DNA from: Rickettsiella endosymbiont of Xylota segnis
GTDB taxonomy: Bacteria; Pseudomonadota; Gammaproteobacteria; Diplorickettsiales; Diplorickettsiaceae
Length of the DNA: 64,000 nucleotides
Assembly (NCBI RefSeq): GCF_964019545.1
Contig: NZ_OZ026451.1
Coordinates: forward strand, 1,235,001 to 1,299,000
Direction of reading: 5' to 3'
The notes beneath the pieces were generated by a model. The model did not search any database. It was given only the letters and a program-made list of their open reading frames with translations, and had not been told where the DNA came from. The translations under genes were made by a program, and so were the position numbers. Each line of letters starts with the position of its first letter. Positions within the stretch are counted from its first letter, which is position 1. Below are positions 50,949 through 62,100 of the stretch, in pieces.

Positions 50949-51059
50949 AATATCTATAACAATTTGCTCTATTTCACCATAAATTAAAAGCATCTATTTA
51001 TATTAGGCACACTCGTTGAGCGCTGATATACTTAACATTTAAACCACCAAGGTTAACGA

Positions 51060-51938
51060 ATGGATATTGCAGATTCCAAGCCTTTTTCATCCGCAAAAGT
51101 CGAAGTTAAAAAACGTAACCGACAAAAAGTGGCCTGGCCAGCCTACGAACTGGCTTTTTTGGATCATGATTTTTTACTGCATAAATCATTACGTTCAGTA
51201 CGTTTACAATTAGAATTGTTAAAACCAGAGCTCTCGCAACAAAAGCTAAAAATCGAATCCACTATTGTTGTATTTGGCAGCGCTCGCGTGATCGATCCGG
51301 AAGTGACCAAGCAACAACTTAAGCAAGTGCAACAAAAATTAAAACAGAATCCACAAAGCACTTCTGCCAAAAAAGAGGAAAAACTGCTAAAAAATCAACT
51401 CGAAAAAGGCAAATATTACGAAGAATCGCAACGTTTTAGTCAAATAGTCTCTGAAAAGTGTCAAAAAAATCGACGTCGACATTTCGTCATCGTCACTGGC
51501 GGTGGGCCTGGCATCATGGAAGCCGCCAACCGCGGCGCTCAGGATGTCAAAGCAAAAAGTATCGGTTTAAATATTGTGCTACCGCACGAACAAAGTCCAA
51601 ATCCATATATTTCACCGGAGCTCTGTTTTCAATTCCATTATTTTGCAATCCGCAAAATGCATTTCTTGATCCGAGCTCGGGCATTAGTCTGCTTCCCTGG
51701 CGGTTACGGAACCCTAGATGAACTCTTTGAAGCCTTAACGCTGTTACAAACCAAAAAAATCAAACCCATTCCTTTATTACTATTTGGAAAAAAATATTGG
51801 TCGAAATTAATCGATTTCAATTTTCTAGTGAGTGAAGGCATGATCGATGCTAAAGACTTGAAATTTTTCCGTTTTGTTGAAACCGCAGAGCAAGCCTGGA
51901 AAATCATCGCCGAATTTTATAAGTTACCCATGAAATAA
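51060..51938 (+). CDS. LOG-family (TIGR00730-like) nucleotide 5'-monophosphate hydrolase
   Basis: A 292-aa Rossmann-fold protein with VTGGGPGIMEAANRGA (145-160), RKMHFL (198-203) and the family signature PGGYGTLDELFE (213-224), the PGGxGTxxE motif that cleaves the N-glycosidic bond of nucleoside monophosphates. An N-terminal Lys/Gln-rich extension of about 60 residues and a charged insert (80-125) make it longer than the 190-aa short forms. Substrate is not clear: older annotation as lysine decarboxylase is not supported. AAGG precedes the start; TATACT near 51027 may be its -10. Confidence 0.85.
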   Translation: MDIADSKPFSSAKVEVKKRNRQKVAWPAYELAFLDHDFLLHKSLRSVRLQLELLKPELSQQKLKIESTIVVFGSARVIDPEVTKQQLKQVQQKLKQNPQSTSAKKEEKLLKNQLEKGKYYEESQRFSQIVSEKCQKNRRRHFVIVTGGGPGIMEAANRGAQDVKAKSIGLNIVLPHEQSPNPYISPELCFQFHYFAIRKMHFLIRARALVCFPGGYGTLDELFEALTLLQTKKIKPIPLLLFGKKYWSKLIDFNFLVSEGMIDAKDLKFFRFVETAEQAWKIIAEFYKLPMK

Positions 51939-51959
51939 AATATGAGTTAATTTCATGGG
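51927..51959. repeat. Stem-loop overlapping the LOG-gene stop
   Basis: A perfect 10-bp inverted repeat, CCCATGAAAT / ATTTCATGGG, with a 13-nt loop includes the stop codon of the gene ending at 51938. There is no U-tract, so it is more likely an mRNA 3' stabiliser or a Rho-linked end than an intrinsic terminator. Confidence 0.5.
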
Positions 51960-52033
51960 CATTACAGATACCTTGCTCTATTTTTTACTCTCTATATACA
52001 CTAGGATGTATCATGAAAGAGAAATAATCTTTC

Positions 52034-53101
52034 TTAACGGACCATGCCAGGGGATTGTGCATTATTATTTAAACTAAGCTCTGCTCGGCAATTACGTTGA
52101 AATTTGTTTTCTTTTTGCAATTCATCTGTTTGTTTTTTCCCTCCCATAGTAGGATATAAAATGTTATTTAAAGCTTGCCAAGGTTTATTTAACTTCCATG
52201 CCATAACAGAAGAATCTAAAGGACGTGGCCCCAGCACAGTCTGCAACTTCCCATCGTTACCTCGAGATTTAATTGAAAATGTAATATCTTCTGACTGAAG
52301 CGGTATATGATCTTTTTCTATTAATTTCTGGATTGCGGAAATCGTTCGAGTTTCATCGTCCTTGTTAATCATTTTAATTTGGATAAAAAATAAAAGTAAT
52401 AAAGCAACTAAAGAAATTCTGTACTGAAAACCAGTTTCAGCTACTTTTTTTAAAATATCCGCGCGATCCGGTGGAATTTCTACGACTATATGAAGTTTCT
52501 CGCCTGGCTTTAAATTAGCTAGATTGTGTTTAATCTGTAAGCGTAAGTTATCAATATTAATTTTATAATCATAATCTATAGGATTCATTGGATCAGGAGA
52601 AAATGACTCAGGATCAAAAACTTTAGCGGTAAGATGCGCATCTGTTTTTTTATTTTTTAATTGTTCATGCTGCAAAGAAAGCTTCGCTTTATAAGTATTA
52701 ATGGCATTCGGAGAAAAACCAGCTAATGAATCACACAATGGCTTAGTTTTTACATCAAAAGATTGAGCAAATTCTTCTTTTTGGTCTGGTTGAATATTGT
52801 CTCTTAAGCCTTCAATTAGTTTACTTTTAATTAATGTCAATTTATTTTGTAATTTTTGCTGAGCATCGACGACGTTCTCTCCTGTTTGAGGCCTACTTAA
52901 ATGCTTGTTAGCCATCCCTGTAAGAACCTCACGATAAGCTTTTAATACATCCTCTTTCGCTTGCAATTGAATATTTTCATTTATATAGGCATCATTGCTA
53001 AAATCCAATTGCTGCTTAGCTTTACCAAGCAAAGCCTCTTTTATATCTTTAACTGCAGCTTGATGGGTTATTTGGATTTGATTTTTTTCTATTTCATTCA
53101 T
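52034..53101 (-). CDS. Hypothetical protein with one central membrane helix, 355 aa
   Basis: I do not recognise this protein. It has a helical Lys/Gln-rich N-terminal half (1-150), a likely beta strand (EKLHIVVEIPPDRADILKKV, 201-220), one membrane segment (RISLVALLLLFFIQIKMI, 228-245), and a polar C-terminus ending SPGMVR. I chose ATG 53101 because GAGGTG lies 6 nt upstream; a GTG at 53110 falls inside that site. It begins 20 bp after the stop of the giant gene and is probably co-transcribed. A partner or second effector is possible. The ending resembles that of the giant protein. Confidence 0.7.
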   Translation of the reverse strand: MNEIEKNQIQITHQAAVKDIKEALLGKAKQQLDFSNDAYINENIQLQAKEDVLKAYREVLTGMANKHLSRPQTGENVVDAQQKLQNKLTLIKSKLIEGLRDNIQPDQKEEFAQSFDVKTKPLCDSLAGFSPNAINTYKAKLSLQHEQLKNKKTDAHLTAKVFDPESFSPDPMNPIDYDYKINIDNLRLQIKHNLANLKPGEKLHIVVEIPPDRADILKKVAETGFQYRISLVALLLLFFIQIKMINKDDETRTISAIQKLIEKDHIPLQSEDITFSIKSRGNDGKLQTVLGPRPLDSSVMAWKLNKPWQALNNILYPTMGGKKQTDELQKENKFQRNCRAELSLNNNAQSPGMVR

Positions 53102-53121
53102 AATAAGCACCTCGCCTCTAT

Positions 53122-56100
53122 TTATCTAGATTTAAGTAAAGGACTAGCTAAAGAACTAACTTTTTGTTTAGTAAGTTCTTTAATGTTATTGACTGTCGTA
53201 CTACAACCCTCACGATCAAGCTTGAATAGGGCTGATTGTTCAGCTATTTTCTTATCTTTTAGTTTAACCTTTTCATTTGAAGAACACAAAATTTGCCGAT
53301 CCGGATGCGTTAAATTATAAGCCTCAATCACTAATCGGTAATTATACTCACTTTTTTTATTACAATTATTTATACTGACCGTCACAACTGAGTCAGTAAA
53401 TCGATTCATGACATCTAAAATTTGTGCTCTGGCAACATCTAAGGAAACCGCAGAAAACCAGCTTACTTTTTCATTTTGATATTCGAGTGTATTTTTTTCT
53501 CGCGCTATCGACCAGATTTTTTTCTCGTTTCCTAAATCCTGCTCATAACAGACTCTACCATTATCGGCAATTTCATTCTGTTTGTAAAAAGCGCCACCCT
53601 GAGCAGTCGCCGCTAAACCCGGGGAATTCTGAAAACTAGCGTTAGGTGAAAAAATTTCGCGACATTGTAAAGGTAAATAACTTTCACCAGGTTCATACCT
53701 TGATTCGAGCTTGCTTAGAGGCTCCTCTCGCTGCAACTTTAGCATAGTTTCAAATAGTTTTTGTTGCTGGGTTAACGCTTCGCGATACACGCTTATTTTT
53801 GCAATCAATCCATAGAAAACCCGCAGCTTATTTTCATATTTACTTCTGGCTTGTACATTTTTTATAAAATTTTTCTCAGAATTATTTTTAATTAATAGGA
53901 TAAATTGCTTTAATTGATCCTTTGATAATCGAGCAACTGGGATCGCTTTTTGATTAACGTCATCAATCAGTTGTTTTAGTGGCGTAAAATAATCATTATA
54001 AGAGAATATCCAACGACTTTTTATCGCCTCTATGGCTGCCGCATTAATGGCGGTAATAATATGGTGCAACGTTTCCTTTTTTTCATCATCTAATTTATTA
54101 CGAGTTAGTTTGTCATTAATTGTATTGAAATAATAATCCACTAATGAATCATCATTAAGGGCGATACTTTGTTCCTCCTCGCTACTAGTACTACCATTGT
54201 GAATACCACTATCATCGTCATTTTCTTCAGATGTTGGCCTAACCAGTAAATTTGGATAATCTGTTTCCAAGCAACTATCTATTTCCTTATAGCAATTTAA
54301 TGCTACCGAAATTAACTGTTCTTTTAAGGCTTGGCGTTGGATTATTTCATCATTTAATTTTTCTTCAGATAAACTACTAATTACATAATGATCAAGTTTG
54401 GGAAATAATTGAATATTCTTTTCCTTAAACCAATTCGCAATAAAACCCTTTTCTTTATTATTTAATTCGAGTGATACATCGTGTTTTGTTTTTAACTGCA
54501 ATCTTTCTTCTATCCATTCCTGAGAGTCCATTAAGGAGTATTTAGTTGCTTTCTCGTTTGAATTATCGTTTTGAAGGACTGAACTGGTTGAAGAGGTACT
54601 ACTTTCAAGACTTTCGTCATCAGTGGAGTCTCTATTTTCAATGCCAACAGTTTGACAACGTATTATCTTACTTATCTCATAAATGTTATTTTCTGCATCA
54701 TTTTCTTGATATTTTATATATGCTTGGCTGAAATTGAGTTGTTTCAATACGACACAAAATTCTTCTTGTGTATCGGTGTATTGTAATAAAATTAATTTTT
54801 GTAATTCCTCACTTGAAAAATTAAAATCGCTATCCATTAATTTTCTTTCTAGTTCACTCATAGATCCATTCTCCGATTTTTGTAATTGATCTTTAAAGTT
54901 AGAAGTAGCATTCAAAAGTTCTCTGGTTTTTTCTTCTAATTCTGCCTTTTCTTTTTCTAAATTTCCATTTTGTAATTTCAAATCTTGAATTTTTTGCTCT
55001 TGACTGCTGAGTTGTCCTGCTAAATTATTTTTTTCAGTGTTCAAATCATCTACACTTTCCTGTAAACCTTTTAGCTCAGTTTTCAATAATCCTATCGTAT
55101 GAGCATGTTTATTAAGATCTTTCTCTGTCGTTAACTTTTCTAAATCCGTCTTTAATTCGTTTATTTCCAGTTCTTTTGCGGTCAACGCTGCTTCTTGTGT
55201 TTCCAGTTTCTTTCCTTGCTTTTCTATTTCAGCTTTTAATATCTCAGCCTTGCTTGCAGATTCAGCCAAATTATCTTTTAATTCGGTTTCTTTTTTTGAA
55301 AATTCTGCTATTTGCGTATTGAATTCTTTGATTTCCTCATTTAGCTTGTTTCTTTCTTCCAGCAGTTTACCTTTTGCTCCCTGAGAAAGTTTTTGTATAA
55401 CTTCAATTTTTTCAGCAGATCGATTGGATTGTTCTGTTCCTAGACGACTGTAATCCTTGATAAGTTGGTCAACTCTTACTGCTAAATCATCTATATCAGT
55501 GTTCGCATGAGTTAGCTTTTCGTTAAGCGTCTTTATATGCTGCGTTTCTAATTCCTCAATCTTTGCTTTCTGTTCAGATTTTTGATCCACCGCTGCAGTG
55601 AATTCAGTTACTTTTCCTGCTAATGTTTCTCTCTCTTGCTTTAAGTATTTTCTCTTTTCTATTAAATTGTTATTTTCTAAATTAAATCCTTTTAGCTTTT
55701 GCTTTTGCGCACTGAATTGTTCTTCTAAGCTATTCTTTTCTGTATTCAAAGTGTCTACATTTCCATGTAATTTGTTCAACTCAGTTTGTAATGATTCTAT
55801 CATATCAGTAAGTCCTTTGATTGCTTCCTCTGTCGTTAACGTTTCTAACTCTGTCTTTAATTTCTCGAGCTCATCCTCTTTTGCAGATAAATTCGTTTTA
55901 TGTTTTTCAAGCTGTTCTTGCTTCGTCTCTATTTGTGTTTTTAATTCCTTTACCTCAGCTTCTGATTTATTCAAATTAGCTGCTAAACTAGCCTCAGCTC
56001 TTTGATATTCTGTTAATTTCGTATTGAACTTTCTTATTTCCTCATTTAAAGCATTTTCGTTTTCTAACAACGCATCTTCTGATTTCTGAGAAAGTTCTTT

Positions 56101-59100
56101 TATAGCATCAATTTTTTGAGTAGATCGACTAGCTTGTTCTGTTGTTAGGCTTTCGTATCCACTAACAAGTTGTTGAACTCTTACTATTAAATCATCCAAA
56201 TCCTTGTTTGCTTGAGCAATATTTCCTTTTACTGCTTTCACAAGATTTCTTTCTACCTGGCCAATCTTTACTTCCTGTTTAGATTTGTTATCCACCGCTG
56301 CAGAAAATTCTTTTGTTTTTTCTACTAACTCTGTTTTATCTTTCTCTAAGTTTACTCTCTCATCTGCTAACTTTTGATTTTCTGAATTAAACCCTTCAAA
56401 TTTTTGTTCTTGTTCGCTGAGTTGTCTTGCTAAGCTGTCTTTTGCAGTATTTAAATCATCTACACTTTCCTGTAAACTTTTTAGCGCATTTTCCAATGAC
56501 ATTATTTTCTGAGCATGTTCTATAAGCTGATCATCGGTGGTTAATCTCTCTAATTCCGTCTTTAATTCCTTTATCTCTCTCTCTTTTGCAGTCAATTGCT
56601 TTGTTTGCGTTTTAATTTTTTCTCCATGCTGTTCTATTTCAGTTTTTAATGCTGATACCTCGGTTGCAGATTCAGCCAATTCAACCTTTAATTCAGTTTC
56701 TTTTTCTAAAAATACTTTTAATTTGTTATTAAACCCTTTTATTTTTCCATCTAAATTGTTTTTACTTTGCAGCAATTCACCTTCTGCTTCCTGCAAAAGT
56801 TCTTCTATGCGTAAAAACTTTTGTGCAGATCGTCTGGACTGCTTTGCTTTTAAGCTTTCGTATCCATTTACAAGTTGATCAACTTTTCCTATTAAGATAT
56901 CCATGTTAGCTTGATTAAGTTTTCCTGTAATCGCCTTTAAAATATTTTCTTCTAACTGGCTAATCTTTACTTCCTGTTTAGATTTGTTATCCACCGCTGT
57001 AGAAAATTCTTTTACTTTTCCTTCTAATTGCGTTTTATCTTTTTCTAAGTTTGTTTTCTCACCTGCTAACTTTTGATTTTCTGAATTTAACTCTAGAAGT
57101 TTTTGCTCTTGAGTGCTGAGTTGTCCTGCTAAGCTGTCCTTTGCAGTATTTAAATTATTTACAATCTTCTGTAAATTCATTAGCTCATTTTCCAACTGAA
57201 TTATTTCCTGAGCATGTTGTTTGAGCTCATCATCACTGATTACTTGACTTAACTTTGCCTTTGATTCTTTTAACTGTTCTTCTTTTACAGTCAATTGCTT
57301 TGTTTGCGTTTTGAGTTTTTCTCCATGCTGTTCTATTTCAGTTTTTAATGCTGCTACCTCAGCTTCAGATTCAGCCAAATTATGTTTTAATTCAGTTTCT
57401 TTTTCTAAAAATCCTTTTAATTTGTTATTAAACCCTTTTATTTTTTCATCTAAATCGTTTTTACTTTGCAGCAATTCACCTTCTGCTTCCTGAGAAAGTT
57501 CTTCTATGCGTAAAAACTTTTGCGCAGATCGTTTGGACTGTTCTGCTTTCAGGCTTTCGTATTCATTGACAAGTTGATCAACTTTTTCTATTAGGATACC
57601 CATGTTAGCCTGATTAAGTTTTCCTCTAATTGCCTTTACAAGATTTCCTTCTAACTGGCCAAGCTTTACTTCCTGTTCAGCTTTTTCATCAACCGCTGCA
57701 ATAAATTCTTTTGTTTTTTCTACTAATTCTGTTTTATCTTTCTCTAAGTTTACTCTCTCACCTGCTAACTTTTGATTTTCTGAATTAAACCCTTCAAATT
57801 TTTGCTCTTGAGTGCTGAGTTGTCCTGCTAAGCTGTCCTTTTTATTTTTTAAGCTTCCTACACTATTTTGTAAATCCCTTAGCTCATTTTCCAATGACAC
57901 TATTTTCTGAGCATGTTCTATAAGCTGATCATCGGTGGTTAATCTCTCTAATTCCGTCTTTAATTCCTTTATCTCTCTCTCTTTTGCAGTCAATTGCTTT
58001 GTTTGCGTTTTAATTTTTTCTCCATGCTGTTCTATTTCAGTTTTTAATGCTGATACCTCGGTTGCAGATTCAGCCAATTCAACCTTTAATTCAGTTTCTT
58101 TTTCTAAAAATACTTTTAATTTGTTATTAAACCCTTTTATTTTTCCATCTAAATTGTTTTTACTTTGCAGCAATTCACCTTCTGCTTCCTGTGATAGTTC
58201 TTCAATAAATTCAATTCCTTGAGTAGATCGATTAGCTTGCTCTATTATTAGGTTTTCGTATTCATCAGCAACTGTAACGACTTTTCCTAATAAATCATCT
58301 AAATTTGCGTTTTTAAGACTTTCCTCAACGGTTGGTATAGTCTTCGTCGCTACATTTGAAAATTCTTTAAATTTTTCTAGAGTTTTAGCTAATAAATCTA
58401 AACTTTGTTTGATGGTAAGCAAACTATTATCACACTGATTAACTAACTCAATTAATTGTTTGCATGAGGACAAACCTTCTTTAGATAGTTGCAAAAGTAG
58501 TGCTCCAAGAGCAGACACGTTCACATCGACTATTCCCTTCTGATCTAATTCTTTGGGTTGCAGCGCTTGCAAAAATACCACCATGAATAGCTCAAATAAT
58601 TGAGTATTACCAATATCGTTTGCATTTTGAATAACTAAATCAATAAAGGTCAGTACTCTTCTTGTTAAGAACGGTAAGTCCTGCGTGATCCTCTGTAACA
58701 TGCCATCAATCTTATTACTACAATCGAATTTAAGTAATTTACAAAAATCTTGTTTTGCAAAAAGAAGTTTCACCGCTTCCAATTGGTCAAGATTTAGTGA
58801 TTTTTTTTCTATCTGATTTAGTAAAATAGTAAATAATTCACTGTATTGACCCGCATTGGTATAAGACATCAAATTCAATGTTATATCCGCAACAATCTGT
58901 CGCTTTTTTAATGTTTCTTCAGAAAGCCCTTTATCAGTTAATACAACATGTTCCAGTAATTGTTTTAATAAATTAAATTTAATTTCAAATTGATCACTAG
59001 TATTTTTATCAAGCAAAGTTTCCAAAAATACACAGCTACTAGCGAGAGGAAACAATCGACCCTTTTCAGAACAAAGCAATTTAATAATATCCTGTTTGTG

Positions 59101-62100
59101 GCGCTGTAAATTATCTGCTTCTGATTGGCTGATGGCATCAATCAGTGCATAAAATTGCTCCAGTTCTTTCTCATTTGGCATATCAGCCATAAATACATCT
59201 TGTAAAGCAGAATTGTTAATAATTTTATTAGAAACCCATTGGGACCAATCAGTTAATTTCGAAAAAAATTCATTTACTAGTTCACTATTGGCTTCATTCT
59301 GATGATGAGCTGCACGTTTATCACTCACTTCCGGCGGCATCTCATTTAATTGAGCAAGCGTGAGATATTCCTTTGAAAAATCAAATCCACTCGAATAATT
59401 AACTTTTCTACAAAATTCAAACCAAAGATCTTTAGCTAAATTGACATACTGATTATAGCTATCAATATTATCTTTTTTTACTGCGTTGTTATTATCATCT
59501 GCTAATCGATTACGCCATTTTTCATCTAATTGTTTAAATAAATACGATCTGGGTTGCTGAACAGTTGTATTGCTTTTAATTTTAATAATCTGTTTTAGTT
59601 CATTAGATAATCTTGACAGAAGTGCTTCTTTGGCGCTAGTAAATTGATTTTCCCTGTTTTTTAGGATGTTACTAGCTTGTGTTACTACTTCGACGATAAT
59701 GGCTTTATCTTTAGCATTTAACCAAGGAATCTCTTGATTTTTCCATTGCAAAGACTGTTCTCTATTCGTAATCTTTTGTCGAGCATAGCTCTCCCAATTA
59801 GTAATCAATTCTGATTCAGCTTTTTTAAGTTCGTCATATTTTTCTGACACTGATCCATAGTTATAAATACTCACCGCACTACCCGCTTGGCCATTCCGTG
59901 CTGCGCGACCAATCGCTTGTTTTTCATCACGTCGATTCGATAATTGATCAGCGTCGGTATAAACTAAGATAACTTTTAAGCCATCAGCTACCTCGGTTCT
60001 AATATCCGTACCTCGTTGCAGTCGTGAACTAAGTGTCACTTTACCTGACTGTCCAGCTTCATTAACTATCTCTTGCTCAGATTTTTGTTTTGCATTGGTA
60101 TCCTCCACTAATGTTAAACCTGATTGTCTCCCTAACTCTTTTGCTTGCAATTTTCGATAGACTTCTGATACCACCTGATCATTATCCAAAAGAATTAATA
60201 TCGGCTGATTTTTATACGAATTTGAAATCTGTTTAGTAATGGCCGTTATAAGCGCATTGTCGTCCTCAGCATAAACGTTGGGTAATAGTGTTAATTTCGA
60301 TGGCTGATGACTGGTGGTTTTAAAAATCTTGTTAATACCAAACTGGCTATTAATTTGTTCACGCTCACGCTTATTTCCAGCAGTGGCGGTCATTCCTATT
60401 AATTTTTCATAGTTCAGCAAAGATTGTTCAGCATTTTCTGATAATACTAACGGAGCGATAGGTTCAACAAAAAAATCAGGCGCTTCACTTCTTTTTTTAC
60501 TTTCTTCATTGAGAAGTGTATGTAGAGCATACTGGACATCATAAGTTGAACCGGGTTGCAATTGGTTTTTATCAATAACCATGGCAAATTTTTTGTGATA
60601 AATCTGTCCGTTTATATCTATTTCACAAGGAACAATACAATAATGCTCGTTTTCTTTTAAACTGGCTGCGGCATGCATATCCAACAGTAATTCCGCAAGC
60701 TTATCTACAGTTTTTTCGTCGGGTTGTTGCAAATGATAGTCATTAACAAAGGTCGATGCTTTGGGTGCTTTATGGCTTTCTGCCAGTATGGCTTGCAATA
60801 AAGGATCCAGGTGATCTTTTGTATTAATTTTATCAAGTTTTAAAGGAACGATTTTCTCTAAATAATACGTCGCAATTATTTCATAAACCCAGACATCATA
60901 ATTAAATCGATCTTTCCCTGCATCTGCATAACGAAACACGGTTTTTTCATCAAAAAAATGATAGTCTGCCTCATCCAAAACTGCATAGCGATTTTTTTTG
61001 TTATGAATAATGCCATCATTCACTAACCAACGTTGACGATTAACTGTCAAATTACCGAGTGTTGAATAATTGACACCACCTTTTTCTCTTTGAATTTCCT
61101 TGTAATCCGTTTGTGATGAAGACTGATGGATATAACTACTATCTATTAATGCTTTAAGATAAGCTGCTTTAGCTTCCTGATGATCCCGTTCAGAAAGAGC
61201 GGATTTAGAACTTAAGTTATCTATGGTTATCTTTTTTAAAGCGAGATAAATATTCCAACTTAAGGAAATAAGACTTTTACCTTGACCGGTGGGGACTTGC
61301 AGAATTAAATTTTCATCATCATGGATCAGTGCATACAACAATACCAGCATCTGTGTATCATTCAGCCATTTTCCTGTCTGACGTAATAGCAGCTCACGAA
61401 TGACTACTAACTTTCTTGCCTTTAGCCAATCATTTTTTGAATCAGTTATTAGTTCCTTACCGAATTTATGTAACTTGATTACCAATTCATCGGTTTTCTT
61501 TGCAGCCAGATTGTGTTCTTTACTGTGCGTATTTGCAAAACAAAAAAGCGTGCTGAGATGTTGTTTTTCTTCAGTAGTGAGTGCTCTCTCTCCTTTTAAT
61601 TTAAAACTCGCTATGACTCTTTTAATGTTGTCTTTATCATCATCACTTTCACCGTAGCTACGTTTGTCTTCCTTTGCATAAATAGTTTCAAAATAATGTA
61701 ATAAGTTATCTATATTTCCTAAAGCATTTTTGTGGCTTTTAGCATAATCAAGTAAAAACTGAAGCGTTGGTTTCGGTGTTTGTTGATAATAATCAGCTAA
61801 TGTTTTCAATTCTTTAGCTTCAAGATTCTCCAACAAAGAAGTTAATTGTTGAGCTTGCTCAAACCACTTTTCACTATTTTCTGCTTGATCAATCGCTTGC
61901 AGCAAAATAACCCGCTGCTCAATTGATGAATCTTTATATTTTCCATTAAATTTATTGAAAAAATCTGTTGATCCAAATTTTTTTAAGCTTAACTGCAATA
62001 AAATTGTCAAACTTTGTTGCCATAATTCAGTTTTATCCTGAGCTAATTTTTTAAGATCCGAAATAAGTTTATTTTTATTTTTTTCATCTTTGTTTTCAGC

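Larger units (their letters stand above)
54850..58320 (-). repeat. Five tandem coiled-coil repeat units of about 700 bp
   Basis: Within the giant gene the motif encoding EELSQEAEGELLQ recurs at plus-strand positions 58180, 57481, 56782, 56077 and 55372, giving periods of 699, 699, 705 and 705 bp (233 or 235 residues). Each unit is a long heptad-rich helix with the blocks KTEIEQHGEK, KDSLAGQLS and NSENQKLAGE. The last two units are more diverged and the fifth is incomplete. The frame is kept throughout. Confidence 0.9.

Noticed and set aside
55598-58222. Several plus-strand Ser/Phe/Cys-rich open frames of 60-135 codons
   Set aside because: They are antisense shadows of the coiled-coil repeats; their mutual similarity simply reflects the tandem units.
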